From NCBI RefSeq assembly GCF_964340395.1, contig NC_135568.1:14835276-14899275 (forward strand): DNA of 64,000 bases, given 5' to 3'. Within the stretch, counting starts at the first letter, position 1. Each line of letters opens with the position of its first letter. The notes beneath the pieces were generated by a model. That model was not told where the DNA came from, made no database searches, and saw only the letters and a list, made by a program, of their open reading frames with translations. The translations under genes were made by a program, and so were the position numbers. The DNA is from Glandiceps talaboti (Eukaryota; Hemichordata; Enteropneusta; Spengelidae). Below, in pieces: positions 1 to 13,470 of this stretch.

Positions 1-31
1 ATATATATATATATACAAAAAAAAATATGTC

Positions 32-321
<290 letters not shown>

Positions 322-440
322 AAACCAAGCTGATGAATCTCTTTGGATATGGTCTATGTTGTTTCAATTTTTTACTAGAAAAAAATGTTTCTTCATATCA
401 GTAAAACTCCTAAATAAATGCCCATTTCTCATTCATATGG

Positions 441-890
441 TAGTCTCTATTACCGAGACTCTCGTCGTTGGGGTGTGGTTGGGGGTTGAGGGGTTGGGAT
501 GGGGGCTCTCGGTTAATGGCTACCGCCGCCGAGAGAATCTCGGGGACATAGTAAACAAAATGTATGTGATTTCCATTTCTGTTAGGGTAAATACAGCATG
601 GTAAAGTGCGCTGCCAGGGATGGGACGCCCAGTGTAATCCCAGGCACTGCTTTCAAGCTTCTGTGTCACATGTTTGACAGTCTACAGCAACATATACCAG
701 CTAATTTCAAATAATGTAATTTTACAAATTTAATCTATTCATATTTTTATACTCACATTTGCATGATTAGTGCGTACTAACCGAAAGCGGAAGTCACAGC
801 AATTTTGTTTACTATTTATTCAAACTCTTTGAAATGGTAGCCATTATGCGAGAGCCCCAACAACGAGTCTGGGTAAACGAGGCTAATCCA
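441..890. mobile_element. Possible inverted-repeat element
   Basis: The stretch 448-524 (GAGACTCTCGTCGTTGGGG then GGCTCTCGGTTAATGGCTAC) recurs in inverted form at about 831-884 (GTAGCCATTATGCGAGAGCC then CCAACAACGAGTCTGGGTAA). This gives an element of about 440 bp with imperfect inverted ends; the left end carries an extra G-rich insert of about 25 bp. From 890 to 1520 I see nothing else recognisable. Confidence 0.4.
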
Positions 891-1540
891 TGTGGCATAA
901 TTACCGAACATAAGTAATTATGCAAATAACTCATTAAAATTAAGAGTTACACCAACAAGCTTTGCACTACGTGTAGGCTGTGGTGTTACAAATGTAGTTT
1001 TTTGGAATTTGAAACGAGCATCCTGAAGATATAGCCTAACTACTGAAAAGCGTTAATTATGCAAATAACTTATTAATATGCATAGGATATGTTTACCAAA
1101 AGCAAACCAGTTCTTGTCTAAACCACAAGGAAGACGTGTAGCTCATTTCACTATAATTAATGCAGTAGCTTTAGAGATATCGTGTCCACAGACAGACCCG
1201 GACATACACACAGACAGGCAAAAGCACAACATAACCTACCCTGACGGAAGGTCAAAACAAATTCGATAATATTGACTGTACTGACGTCGGGGTAAATGTA
1301 AATCAGTCGGGTAATTTACAATATTCCATTAGAGGACAATCATTTCATAACAATAGTCTGGACAAGTCCAATAATCAGATAATCTACGTTATATAAGTCG
1401 AAATTGAAACCTGGCTTGGTTAATGTATGGATTACAAATAGAGTATGCCAATACAGTAATACAAAGCCCATGACATATAGAAAGGTAACCGGATGACGAC
1501 ACTGCTAGAATTTACAGTACTTGTTTGACGTGTATTATGA

Positions 1541-1806
1541 CTATGTATGTATGTATGTTTGTATGTCTGTATGTATGTATGTATGTATGTATGTATGTAT
1601 GTATGTATGTATGTATGTATGTATGTATGTATGTATGTGTGTATGTGTGTGTGTGTATGTATGTATGTATGTATGTATGTATGTATGTGTGTTTGTGTGT
1701 GTATGTATGTCTGTCTGTCTGTCTGTCTGTCTGTGTCTGTGTCTGTGTCTGTCTGCCTGCCTGCCCGCCCGTCTTCCTGCCCTCCCGCCCGTCCGTCTGT
1801 CTGTCT
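1541..1806. repeat. Compound (ATGT)n/(GTCT)n microsatellite
   Basis: ATGT repeats grade into GT, then GTCT and GCCT/GCCC repeats. The long open frames here (Tyr-Val-Cys-Met repeats) are repeat artefacts. Confidence 0.97.
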
Positions 1807-2388
1807 TTTCCCCAGAGAAACTATGATGTTAAAATTTTATCAACCTAATTTCATTTTTGATGTTTATTGAAACATCTCTTCGCAGTGTTGACTGAACTAT
1901 TTCATTAAATCTCATCAGATTCACAATGTTGACCAAACATTTTCATCTTTGTACCTAAATCAACGTCTATGTAAAAATGGCTGGGCGTTTGTCAGATCAA
2001 AAGAAATTGTTCAAACGAAGCGGTCGATGCAGAGGAGAAATGCAGGCCGTTTGTACTGTAAAATTTATAGTTCACTGCTTGCATCACACATGACAAGATT
2101 ATAGCACAGGCGGAGCAGTACATCACGCACGTGAACAGCCTACTATGAGAACTCTCCACTTCCGTAGACGTTCATTTTTACGACGTCGATTGAAACGGTC
2201 TCGATCACCACAATTCATATTCTACTAGTGCTTCTGTAGTGCTCCTACTAGACAGCCAAGTGATGGTTGTGCGTTTTAATTTCTGAAATTCACAGAACCA
2301 GTTCACATAAATATCTGCCTTGCATGTAATGCCGATATGTATAAGCAGATTTGAAGAATTCAATGTGAGGTTCTCAGTACAAAACACC

Positions 2389-2445
2389 TACACACACATA
2401 CATACATACATACACATACATACATACATACATACATACATACAT

Positions 2446-2476
<31 letters not shown>

Positions 2477-2572
2477 TACATACATACATACATACACACA
2501 CATACATACATACACATACATACATACATACATACATACATACATACATGCATACATGCATACATACATATG
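2389..2572. repeat. (ACAT)n microsatellite
   Basis: ACAT/ACAC repeats of about 180 bp. Between the two microsatellites (1810-2388) and from 2573 to 4340 I see only AT-rich unique-looking sequence without a supportable gene. Confidence 0.97.
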
Positions 2573-4349
2573 CCAGTCCTTTCCGTTGGCTATGCATATA
2601 ATAAAGTAATGAATATCAAAAATATAATTATATCTTTGCTTGCAATATTTTAAATAGTTCCCCAAACGAATATACAGATTTCAAATATCTGATACAGTTT
2701 CTAGGATAAAGCTATGTAGATCACAGAAGCAAGCACTATCGAACACTGCACAGAGATTATGACTGTGTTACAAACTGTGATTGGTTTAAAGGTCAGGGGT
2801 CAAACAGATAAGCATTTTCGATTGAAAGCGATGCATGTTCGGATATATTTACATGATATTTAATTATAATGTATTCGAAGACTATACTATGTGATCGATA
2901 TCAATATTTACACAATTCAACTGGGTATTGATTTAAGCACGTGACGGGGCGCATCATGGATGTGCATATACACATTTTTAATAGTAAAAATATGTATTGT
3001 TCATTTTATGGTGACAAATATAAAAAAAACATGTCATTGTATCAAATAGTACTGTATTGTGCCACCAGATGTGTAGCCAAACCAGAAGGTAAATGAGAAA
3101 TAAGGTAAATGAGAAATACGGCAGATAAAGCAAATCGAGCCCGTTCCCTGATTACATTTTACAGTAATGGTTTATTCTGTACAATTAGGCCACCACTTGT
3201 ACAATATGAAAATAAATACAAAAATTAAATATACAATCGGAAAACAATCGGAATAAAACGTTTTAAGCTTTATAAACATCACAGGAGGTGCACTAAATGT
3301 TTTTGACGAGCCTGTCCCTTCATTTAAAACTATATACAACAAATTTGGCTAGATTCTGGATTGTGTTGTCAGAAGTACATATATGACATTAGGATTGAAA
3401 TTTCTAAAGGTGAATGGTAACGACAATAATAGGGAGCAATAAATTAACATATAATATATGCAGGACAAACTAGACAGAAATTCATCTTCGACAGGATTAA
3501 AATCGCAATGTTGACCTATAAATTTCGTTTCTTGGTGACTTTAAATTTCGTCTGCTCTCAACACGGAGATTGTGGTCAGAGACACAACGTTTCCCATTAT
3601 CATAACGCTTGGACATTAATGAAATATTAGGCGGGTTATCAAAACCGCGAGGAATTAAAATCGACTACGAGAGCGGAAGAAGGAAGGACAAAAAGTAACG
3701 CCTAAAAATACACCACGGTTATGAAATTGCCGGCGTTGTTGGACACTTTGCAAAGACTAATCAGTTAGACAACCCTTTAACATCATCCTGCCGTAACCAT
3801 AATCCCCTACATGGAATTGATCTGAAGAGGGTTAACAAAACCGAAATTGAAATTTTACAATTTAGAAAAATTGTGTTTGTTATAATGTCTTGTTACATTT
3901 GTTTATGGGCCCAGGACACATTTCTTTGACATACTAGTTTCGCCTGACAGCCAATACAATTTAAACCGGAATGGCGTATATAAAAGGCCACCTAACTTCG
4001 TGGGGGTTATTGTCAAAATTTGAATGCAGACGGATCCATTATTATTAGCTACTGAAATAATTCCGTAGTATGGGATGACCATTCAAAGTTGTGATATTGG
4101 AGAGTGGAAATATATACAATAATGTACATAATTGCATTACAATATAATGCAAGAAAGTATACAATAATGTAACAAATATAGCGATTTATACAAATATTCA
4201 GGAAAAGTGAAAGTATATACTCTGAGATTCCAATCATATAGTTTTTTTTAAACAAATAATTTTAAAAGAAGTAGATACCAATACCCTATAAAGTTATTTA
4301 ATACTGTCTTTTAGAAGTAAAGCAAAACTGTAAATTTGGTTGGAAAATA

Positions 4350-4515
4350 AACAGATGGTTCAGTTGCGAGATAAGATTCGATGAATCAACACGTGGTTTA
4401 ATGGCGAGATATGATTGGTCAGATAGCCATTATGAATCAACAGGTGTTTCACTGGCGAGATGTGATTTGTCGGTTAGCCATGATAACGTATCAACAGGTG
4501 ACTCACTGGCGAAAC
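4350..4515. repeat. Degenerate tandem repeat, about 52 bp unit
   Basis: The block GGCGAGATATGATTGGTCAG...GAATCAACAGGTG recurs about three times; GCGAG/GCGAA starts fall at 4366, 4404, 4455 and 4509. Copies diverge and the first is shorter. Confidence 0.65.
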
Positions 4516-4960
4516 ATTATTGAACAAGTCACGTGACCGTCTGTGTGACATATCAATTTCGTGTTACTATTGATTTAATGTAGAAAAAAATGATTATAAT
4601 TGTTTACAATTCTTTTGTTATTTGACAAATTTTCTGTGTCTTGCGATAAGGATTCGATGTAGGATAACATCTAATTCTGAAAAATGTTGTGACAGGAAGA
4701 GATAAAGAATTTTGATCGTAAAATTTGAAATCAGCTAAAAAGAGCAAAATTGTGTATGTATGATTTATAGTATATAAAAAATTGAAAGTGCGTCCTTGCT
4801 AATATATTCATTTATGACTGAATGTATTGGGTTTAACACAATCATTTGAATGTAGAGTACACTTATCAGCCTAGCCACGGGAAGAAATAAATCTTTCTAA
4901 GTAATTGAGAACTGTGACATTGTACCTGTTTCCAGATCGTACTGGCTATGAGGACAATGA

Positions 4961-5322
4961 TAAGGCCTAAACTATCATTTGGTTCCGGTTACCCGACCCT
5001 AAATTCTGTTTACATACTTGAGAAAAAAGTAATAAAATTGCGAAAATTGTGAAGTCGATCGCACGAAATAGTGATGCGGAAACTGACATCAAATTAAAAA
5101 GACAATATTAAACTTCTTCTTCCGATCTGTAATGGCTGTACATCTAATGAAATGAAACCAATAACACAGAGACCATATGAAAAACAACGGAAAATATAAT
5201 TACCTGTACTAGACACTCGTATATGGAAAAAAATATAAATATAAAATAAAAAAAATCTACCTACCCCACCTATTCTAAAATTGCACGTAAACGGAACCGC
5301 ACAATTCTTTTGTTAGGCCTAA
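4961..5322. mobile_element. MITE family A, copy 1
   Basis: Element of about 360 bp bounded by TAAGGCCTAA and TTAGGCCTAA. The terminal inverted repeats of about 30 bp include TTTGGTTCCGGTTACCCGAC at the left and, inverted, the GTAAACGGAACCGCACAATT stretch at the right. The internal core (GATGCGGAAACTGACATCAA, AACACAGAGACCATATG) is shared with the other family A copies near 9.3, 11.4, 17.9, 30.7, 55.5 and 62.0 kb. Non-coding. Confidence 0.85.
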
Positions 5323-5345
5323 CAATAATCGAATCAGCACTATCT

Positions 5346-5610
5346 TTAAAGTGGTCATATGGATGAGGAATTGATATTTATTTTTATTATTTATTTTAAT
5401 AGAAAATATGTAAAACGCTTGTTTATCTCACATACAATAACAAACATTTTACACATTTGGTAATGTTTTTTGCAATTTATTGAGTTTCAAACAGACTTGG
5501 TATATATGTCGTTTCACATTGATTTATCAAGTAGGAAGCCATGATAAAGTTGTTTTATAAATCAAAAATCTAAACTAAATACCAAATCGTCATCCATATG
5601 GCCACTGTAA
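5346..5610. mobile_element. Foldback MITE family B, copy 1
   Basis: Begins TAAAGTGGTCATATGGATGA and ends with the inverted form, ATCCATATGGCCACTGTAA. The arms continue inward (TATTTATTTTT against CTAAACTAAATA) and the centre is itself palindromic around CATACAATAACAAACATTTT. The element is nearly one long hairpin. Other copies: 23.4, 39.0, 44.6, 51.2 and 61.2 kb. Confidence 0.85.
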
Positions 5611-5882
5611 ATTTTGTAACCAATTTCATGTAGCTCAATGTAATCATAGTTCTTCAAAGCTTAGGTCACTGTGCAAGATAAGAAGCTTGTGTAACTGCGA
5701 GTAAGATAATTTCCTGGAATAGCTTCAATTTACCATGTACATGCATCTACACATATCTTAAGTATCTACTCATGATATTACCTATGATATAGTTTCTGTC
5801 AAGATACTGGTTAGGCTGTATCAATCAAAGCAGATATTGCTTCTACTCATTAGAGTGAACACATTAACAAGGCGTTGTGTCC

Positions 5883-6066
5883 ATGTAGAGGCGTTAGAAG
5901 AATTCCTGGAATATATTGAGTTCTGTAAAGTGCGTTTTTACAAGAAAAGAGATGAATGGCCTCAATCTAACCATATGTAGAGGCGTTAGAAGAATTCCTG
6001 GAATATATTGAGTTCTGTAAAGTGCGTTTTTACAAGAAAAGAGATGAATGGCCTCAATCTACCCAT
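5883..6066. repeat. Near-perfect 92-bp tandem duplication
   Basis: ATGTAGAGGCGTTAGAAGAA starts both copies (5883-5974 and 5975-6066). They differ by about one base, so the duplication is recent. Confidence 0.95.
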
Positions 6067-6174
6067 ATGTCAAGATCACCTTCATTGTTTATTCATGGGC
6101 AACTCGTTCTCACGTAACTAGAGTTTATTAGCCTACACGTATGATACAAGGCGTTAAATGACGTCATCAGTTGT

Positions 6175-6490
6175 TTCTAAGAAACGAAACAGATATTTCT
6201 AAAAGATATGGTGTGACCTATTTCGATATTGTGATTGTTATATTAGCCGATAGCGATTGATAGATACATAGATATATCAATGGATGTACCACATGGTTCT
6301 ATATATTGTAAACGGACAAAAATCGGTTACTAAGAAACATAGCGAGACACATTTCTAAAGGATATCGTGTGACCCATTTACTTGTAATGGTTGATTGGTA
6401 TGTCAGCTGATTGATAGGTACTATGATCGAGAGATGTACCATATTTCTATTGAGAAACCAAAAATGGTAGATGTTGGTGATTAACAACGA
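6175..6490. repeat. Diverged tandem repeat, about 157 bp unit
   Basis: Two related units start near 6194 (TTTCTAAAAGATATGGTGTG) and 6352 (TTTCTAAAGGATATCGTGTG). Both continue with GATTGATAG and GATGTACCA blocks. Confidence 0.7.
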
Positions 6491-6539
6491 GACAATGTTA
6501 CAGGTATAATTCTTGCGTTGTTACTTTGCCCATTATGCC

Positions 6540-7085
6540 TCACGTAAGCCAAGTTTAACGCATTTTGACAAGAAAATACGGAAGATCATGTACCCAGGTC
6601 GTTCTACATCACGACAACGCACCCCTACGCCATTGGTACATCGGTGCTCGAATTATGATTCAAAACGTCCAAATGTTCATGACTTATAACCTATGATATA
6701 TGACTACTATTTCCCAATATTAGTACTCTTTCAAAAGGGAAATGCTCGTCACGTCGTCGTTTGACTCGTAGCGACAGGACCCCTTAGCTAAATCGTATTT
6801 CCTTGGCTGAATGAAGAATGGAATTAGTGGATAACATCTAAACACTCCTTTTTAGTCGCACAATGAATCATTCTACCTCAGGAATATCTTTAAACTGTTG
6901 GAGAATAATATAATTATACCTCCTCAAGCATAATTTATGACAATTTAGGAAATTTAATGCTGATTTGGAACGTCTTGACTCATAACGTAAACACCGTATA
7001 ACCAGTGACGTCGATATTGGTTGTCGTGGCGTAGAACGACCAGGGTATACAAACAATATTTTCTGTTCTAAGACAAAAACTTGGC
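6540..7085. repeat. Interspersed repeat R3, inverted pair
   Basis: The left copy (6540-6860, plus) contains CAGGTCGTTCTACATCACGA. The right copy (about 6868-7085) is inverted, with CGTCGTGGCGTAGAACGACC in plus sense. Other R3 copies: 9560-9945, 19210-19810, 27370-27570, 54895-55100. The family is several hundred bp, AT-rich and non-coding; its class is unknown. From 7090 to 9150 nothing else is recognised apart from a short repeat of AAGACAAAAACTTGGCTTG at about 7070 and 7152. Confidence 0.6.
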
Positions 7086-9155
7086 TTGTATATTTAAATG
7101 CGTATTATATTAATTTTCAGAGTTTCAGATTTCGGATCGGATATTACCAAGCTAAGACAAAAACTTGGCTTGCAAACTGATCGTATACTGTTTTATTATA
7201 GTAACGTTTGCAATTTTTCAGATTTCAGATATAAATTTATTTCCAAGTCTACTGGCCTGAATAATAAAGTAGAATAATTTGTCTTCTGAAAGGGAAAGAG
7301 GACGCGACGTTTAAGAACTCCCACTGCTTTCTTGTCACGTCACATTCGAAAGTAACAGGATGTTTTCAAGGGCACTAAGGCTAAATAAATAAATAGTGTG
7401 TTTCCGATAACTCAACCGACCCTAGTTTAAGCCACTGACCCTAAACATTAACATTTTACATGCAAAAAGGTAACAATTATGACATTTTACTTCTATTTCC
7501 TGAAGATTTTCTCGCCAAGGTATCTTTGATTATTTAAAAAATCGCATTCCAGAGACAAACTATGTCTTTTCAGCGTATAAGAACACAGACTGTATATTGT
7601 GTTTGTCTACTTCTGAATCACATAATTGTCTTCATTTACTTCTTTCATTCTTCACTATTGTGACCAACGAGTATCATATCTTTGGGTATAAGTAATTTAA
7701 AAAAAAAAACAATGTAAAATTGAATAAAACCCCGACCTACCTACCCTATTTTCTGAGGTCATGTTATCGCAAACAAAAACATTTTTTATGCTTGCCAAAT
7801 TAATGAAATGGTCGTTGATACGTGAGTCAACATCAACTGGCTATTGTCAGCAACAAAGAGAATAGTGAGTGAGCTTTGACCGAGAAAAATATTTTCTTGA
7901 AGATGAATAGGAGTGAAGAGATTTCCTTCATGAATACACGGTTTGGTTTGCAAGCACACCCATTGGTAATTATATATATATATTGTATGGAAACTGGTAC
8001 TTCGGTTACACTTATGTAATCGAATACAATAATGGCGATAACATCCCGGGGGTCTAGAATTTGGTATATTTTAATAACTTGTTTGTGATTAATAGTCATG
8101 AATGTATAGTGAGTACAGCTATAAAGGCATAAATACCAACATATCGCACACGTTCAGTAAAATTGTCTCTATTCAGAGTTTCCTCTCTTTAATATTTTGT
8201 GAACGTTCACTAATTTTCTATGCACGATCTTGATTCTAGTAGGACTTAGAAAAGACAAACACGTGATGAATCATAGAGGTAGTCTAATCAAATGTAGGCA
8301 GTTGATTTTGAAGTTGGCCGATTAGAAAATAAACTGGTGACTAACTAATATACATTGTTCCGATATAATACCTTACCATCGTGCTTCCAAAATAAATCAG
8401 CAATCTTTTATTTTCCGAATTTTACCACAAACAAGAGAAATGATTTCTTGTCAGTTATTTTACTAAAAGTAAAAGTGTTCTCCAAATTTTGAATTGCTAT
8501 GTGGAAGTTTGCTTCTGGATCTCTAAAATAATATAAGAAATTTGGGGTCTACCGTTTGCTTACAAGGAAATCAACAAATAATATCTTTTATTTTCCCGGT
8601 AACACTGTGCAGTATTTGGCGGCCATATTGGATTCTAAAATGTCTTAATTTTGGTAACATTTGAGCTCTATCTCAGGAATGTATACGGTGATCCTTGTTC
8701 AACTTGATTTTAACTGAGAATGTAATGGGTGTTTTTTGAACAAATCATCCCCACCGGCTTATTTCCGAAGTGCATTTCACAGTATTCAGCGCGTCTAATA
8801 TGGCTTATATACTATTTGACTTCCTGATGCAAATATGTGAAGGGACCTATAATTTTTGGTCTCAATGTAACTTAATATATTTGTGTTTTCCTGAACAAAA
8901 TAACAACATAAGTATAAGATTGTTTACTTGCAAAGCAATACTACATTAACACGTTACAATATCATCATATATATTTGTCGCTAGGGCACTGGAAGTTAAT
9001 ACGTCATCTTATTTGACCATTCAGGTTTCTAATCGTCACCTCATCTTTTAGGAATGCCAAATATGATAGTTTATTTCACTGAGATATTAAAATAATGAAC
9101 ATACAAATATATGCCAGGTGATTTTACTTTAGGCAAAAGCAATACAAGCTTGGAA

Positions 9156-9530
9156 CATGCCAAAAAAATGTTTGGTTCCAGTAACCCGACCCAACCTAGT
9201 TTTTACTGCCACTCTAATCTTATTTTTGGATAATATTGAAAAATCGAAAAATTTGCGACGTCGGGCGAGAAAGTGAGATGTGAAGACGTTATTGCCTCGT
9301 GTGATCAAAACAACATGGTGGAATACAGCGTACCACGTGCACATGATGTCTTCTGTGTATAGTACAGAAAGTGCAATTATATGGATTAGAAATCTGTGTT
9401 GAACTTTGTAAATATGAAGAGAACATTTGAACAGATTCTCGAAGATAAAAAAAGAGGAAATTAAAAAAATCCTACCTAACCACCCCATTTTGAAATTGGG
9501 CGTATTCGGAACCCTACAATTATTTTGGCC
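9156..9530. mobile_element. MITE family A, copy 2 (diverged)
   Basis: Left end GTTTGGTTCCAGTAACCCGA, right end GGAACCCTACAATTATTTTG. Matches the family A layout with a diverged interior. A 135-codon minus-strand frame here has no domain and reads across the inverted repeats. Confidence 0.7.
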
Positions 9531-9559
9531 TGACAAGTAAACTAAATTATATCATGCAC

Positions 9560-9945
9560 ATGCCTAGTTATTGTATTTGAACAGAAAATATGGAATATAT
9601 ACCCTGGTCGTTCTAATTCAGGCTAGGACAACCCTTGTCAATGTCACTGGTTTTGCAGTGCTCGGAATATAAGTGAAAACACCTCGAATTGCCACTATTT
9701 TTCCCAATTTATTCACAAATTATGCTTGAGGGGGTATAATAATTATTATATTATTCCCCAAAGTTGTTCCTCATTTAGTCGTGACCTTGGGTTTTATCAC
9801 TACTCGTCTAATATAAGACTCGTAGTGACAATGCCTCTTAGGTTACTTTTGGCTGAACGACGAAAAATGTTGGCGAGTAATTATCTAATTACCGTACAAT
9901 GTAATGCTACCTGGTGTAAAGAACATTGGAATTAAAAGTGGGGGG
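9560..9945 (+). repeat. Interspersed repeat R3, copy
   Basis: Shares ATACCCTGGTCGTTCTA, AATTATGCTTGAGGGGGTAT and the GGCTGAACGACGAAAAATG end with the other R3 copies. 9946-10370 holds nothing further recognisable. Confidence 0.6.
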
Positions 9946-10574
9946 ATTTTAGCTCCGAATGAAATGTGATTTCCGAAACGTCACCTTTTATTTGTACTTT
10001 CTTTTGGACATATTATTTCACCACGTTTGGGAGCGCAATAGTCGTAACCTTAATCCATGTACCTAATAACTTATATAGTTTGTCGATATCGACCGCTTTC
10101 ATTTTCGCAAATTAGACCGAGTCTAACTTCTTAGGGGTGGTAGCATGTTATATACATCTTTGTTGAAATGCCTAATGGCGTTATTTCCTATGGAGTAACA
10201 TGATAGCCAATAAATTTTCATCCGTTGCTAAAATCTCTCATTAATCAAGATGCCAAGCAGAAACAAGATCTCATCAACTTTGTGTCTCAAATTGGAATCT
10301 TCCACCAAATCCAGAGCTGTATGTGTACTTTAAAGTCGCATGTACAGGGGTAATGACTCTTGAAATGAGTTAATTCACCGCAAACGACACAGTTGACCTG
10401 TACATTTGTGGGATTGAATAATTGCCAACCGATGTTACCAGAGTTGTTTAGTGGAGACTTTATCCATTTACATATTGCCTGTGATAATCTTAACGCAGAT
10501 TTCAGTCAATATGGCTATAAGAAATTGAAAAGAATAAAATCTCCTACGACGACGGCAAGTCTACTACCGGGAAA

Positions 10575-10770
10575 TTAACACAGCTAATGTTGTTGATATA
10601 AGCTAACAACATACCTTGTTCTTATTACACTCACAGAAGGGTGGTGTCTGAACAAGTTTTCGTCAACCAAGTAGCCGCACATTCAACCTCATTCAGATTG
10701 GTTATATTCATATAACTACCTTATAAGACACGTGACCGTGTAATCACACTGAACAACTATGTAAATAATA
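10575..10770 (+). repeat. Interspersed repeat R6, copy 1
   Basis: Shared with 24370-24610 and 27030-27280: GATATAAGC, a following block (ACACTCACA and GGGTGGTGTCT in this copy), a GTAGCCGCACATTCAACC block and an ATATCCACAT-like segment. Non-coding; class unknown. Confidence 0.5.
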
Positions 10771-10903
10771 CGTTTTGTTGTTCGTTTTATTTGTTGTATT
10801 TTTCTACATGTATTGTGGACCTTTATGTAATGTAATTGCATTTAAGAATCTTGCAAGTAGACATTTATGTATGTCAGACCTCAAGTAAATAGATAAATGG
10901 ATG

Positions 10904-10958
<55 letters not shown>
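10904..10958. repeat. (AGAC)n microsatellite
   Basis: About 14 AGAC units, followed at 11040-11130 by shorter CAGT/CAGC-type repeats. Confidence 0.95.
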
Positions 10959-11287
10959 GGATGAAGTTTTAGTTTGTGCTTGCCTTTAGCTAACCTGATT
11001 ATCATGTAGTCAGTCACTAGCACTCAATCGGCGAGTTAGCAAGATAGCCAGTCAGTCAGTCAGTCATGAGTCAGTCGGCCTGTCAGCCAGCCAGCCAACC
11101 AAGTTCTTAGGTCAGTCAGTCAGACAGCCATACAGATGTGATAATAAATTACAGAGTTACCATGATATTGCACTCAGTCAAGCATACATTCATCTAACCG
11201 TTAATAATCGATAAATCGATTAATTGCACTATACCAACCTATGAATAAAAATGTGTAGACAGTTGAAAAAAACCCACCGGGAATAAA

Positions 11288-11646
11288 CGCTAGGCGTAAA
11301 AAATTGTTTGGTTCAGGTTACCAGAACCAAGCGCCGACCCTAAACTTTTTCTTACGCATTCGAGAAAAAATAATAAAATGGCGAAAATTGTCTCGCAAGA
11401 AATAGTAGATGCGGAAACAGACATCAGACAATATAAAAACTGTTCTTCCAATCTGCAATGGTTGTACTTCTGGTGAGAAGAAACCAATAACATAGAGACC
11501 ATACAACGGAAAACATAACTACCTGAATTATACACCCACATACAGAAAAAAATATACAAAAAAAAATAAAATAAAAATCTACCTACCCAACCTATTCTAA
11601 AATTGAGCGTAATCGGAACCACACGATTTTTTTTATTAGACCTTGC
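11288..11646. mobile_element. MITE family A, copy 3
   Basis: Ends AATTGTTTGGTTCAGGTTAC and GTAATCGGAACCACACGATT, with the family core GATGCGGAAACAGACATCAG. About 360 bp, non-coding. Confidence 0.85.
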
Positions 11647-12139
11647 GTATGCGCATGCACTAAGATTTTTGTACAATAGCAGACAAATCACCTATTGTAT
11701 CAAGTTGCCATGCTGGAATCTATACAGTGGATTTGCTCTAATGTCTATGTTTATAAGAAACTGACCAGGAACACGGATGATTGACGTGACACATTGTCAG
11801 TTGTATTAATTTATTAGTCGGTCACAATAGAAGCTTAAGGTCAGAGTTAGCCATCAATTAAAAACACCCAAGGTTTATTTTTCAATCAAAAACTACAATC
11901 ATCTTGATTACACGGAAGTATATGACCCCATAGACCATGTATCTCATACATTGTACATGCGAAGTCAACATAACTGGAATAGCTAATGTAATTGTAGTAT
12001 TGATCAGACGTTTGATAGTTACTGAAACACTTAGGAGTGCGCATTGATGACGGATGAGACGACTCGTGCAGTATCTTGACCTTGAATTTGTCTGATTCAA
12101 TTACAGAAATGTCATTACATGATTTCTACAATCACATGA

Positions 12140-12264
12140 TGTATATGGAAAACAACGGAAAACATAACTCCCTGAACTAGACACTCACACTGACAAAGAA
12201 ATTTACCTACACCATGCACCTATTCTAAAATTGAACGTAATCGGAACCACAGAGGCCTTATCAG
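12140..12264. mobile_element. MITE family A, right-end fragment
   Basis: Only the right part remains: GGAAAACAACGGAAAACATA through GTAATCGGAACCACAGAGGC. The left half is missing. Confidence 0.65.
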
Positions 12265-12550
12265 TAACAGGAGTTTTGTTTTGTGGAGTATCCGCTTATT
12301 TTCAGATGATCCAGAAACATCGATTTGCTGATTTGCTGAGGTCAAACTGATGATTATGTAATTCTCAACAATATTGTCTAAATATTAAAAGAGCAAAATA
12401 TGTTTGACAAGCGAAAGCTCTCGCTACATTTTCCGACCCACGTTTCCCGCGTGCCAAAATGACAAAACAAACCGAGAAAGAACAACAACATGATGCCATT
12501 CATCCGATACTCATAGGAATCAATAACAGGGAATAGCCGTAACCTGATGT

Positions 12551-12710
12551 ACCTCTTTACGACTGTATTAACAACGTTGTAATCTATAATACCACTTTAC
12601 GACAATATTAACTACGTTGTAATTTACAATACCACTTTACGGCAGTACTAACTACGTTGTAATTTAAAATACCACTTTACGTCAATACTTACTTTACGAG
12701 AGTGACAACA
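12551..12710. repeat. 40-bp tandem repeat, four copies
   Basis: The motif ACCACTTTAC recurs at 12591, 12631 and 12671, preceded by ACCTCTTTAC at 12551. Each is followed by a TATTAACTACGTTGTAATTT-type stretch. The period is exactly 40 bp. Confidence 0.9.
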
Positions 12711-13054
12711 TTCCATAGGTTGGTGCAATTCAGGTAAAATAAAGAAGCTTACAGTTACAAACGATATCCGGGAATTTTCAATTCTCAACTGTGTGTTATT
12801 TTAGGTCGTGTGTGTTAAATAAAATTTCTTTTCAATCTCTTCGGTGTGATCAATAGTGAGAAAATGTGTAAATATTAGTTGGATCTTCTGACAATTATCC
12901 TTGTTGGCTCACCGTAAACAGAACTGAGGAATAATAGATTCAATATTAACCTTTTGGATGTCAATGTGTAATTGTAAATATATAGGATGGGTAATACTAT
13001 GGCTGTTCTAAATTGGGAGAGGTCGAGGTAACAGCAAACCATCACGCCATCAGG

Positions 13055-13470
13055 AAAATGGCTATTCCAGATGGATGGAGAGAAATACTATTCCAGATGG
13101 AAGGAGGGAATACTATTCGAAATGGATGGACGAAACTACTATTTGGGATGGAGGGAGGAAGATGCCATTCCAGGCGGAGGGAGAGTAACTATTCCAGATG
13201 GATTGAGACAAAACTTCCCGATGGTGGGAAGTATATGCTATTTCAAATGGAGAGGAAAATGCTATTCCTGATGGCTGGAGAAAAATACTTTTCGAAATGG
13301 GGAGCTGGGAATATATTCGAGATGAAGGAGGAAATGCTATTCCAGGTGTAGTGGATACCATTTCAGATGGAGGGACGAAAATACCATTTAAGATGGAGGG
13401 GGAATGCTATTCCACTCGTCCAGATGGAGGGATAGAAATACTTTTCCAGGAGGAGGGAAATATCATTCTA
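13055..13470. repeat. Purine-rich minisatellite, about 25-33 bp unit
   Basis: Imperfect repeats of ATACTATTCCAGATGGA plus GGGAGGAA. Open frames on both strands across it (Met/Trp/Gly-rich) are repeat artefacts. 13471-14030 contains nothing recognised. Confidence 0.85.

Noticed and set aside
1521-1870. Three overlapping 100-codon frames rich in Met-Tyr-Val-Cys
   Set aside because: They translate an (ATGT)n microsatellite in all three frames; the same holds for similar frames at 2.4, 43.5 and 52.7-53.1 kb.
9129-9536. 135-codon minus-strand frame, and a similar 133-codon frame at 11290-11691
   Set aside because: Both lie on MITE A copies and read through their inverted repeats; no domain, and they are not conserved between copies.
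12551-12710. CRISPR-like array
   Set aside because: The 40-bp units are contiguous tandem repeats with no spacers, and the window is from an animal genome.
13013-13361. Overlapping Trp/Gly/Met-rich frames on both strands
   Set aside because: Products of a purine-rich minisatellite, open by composition.
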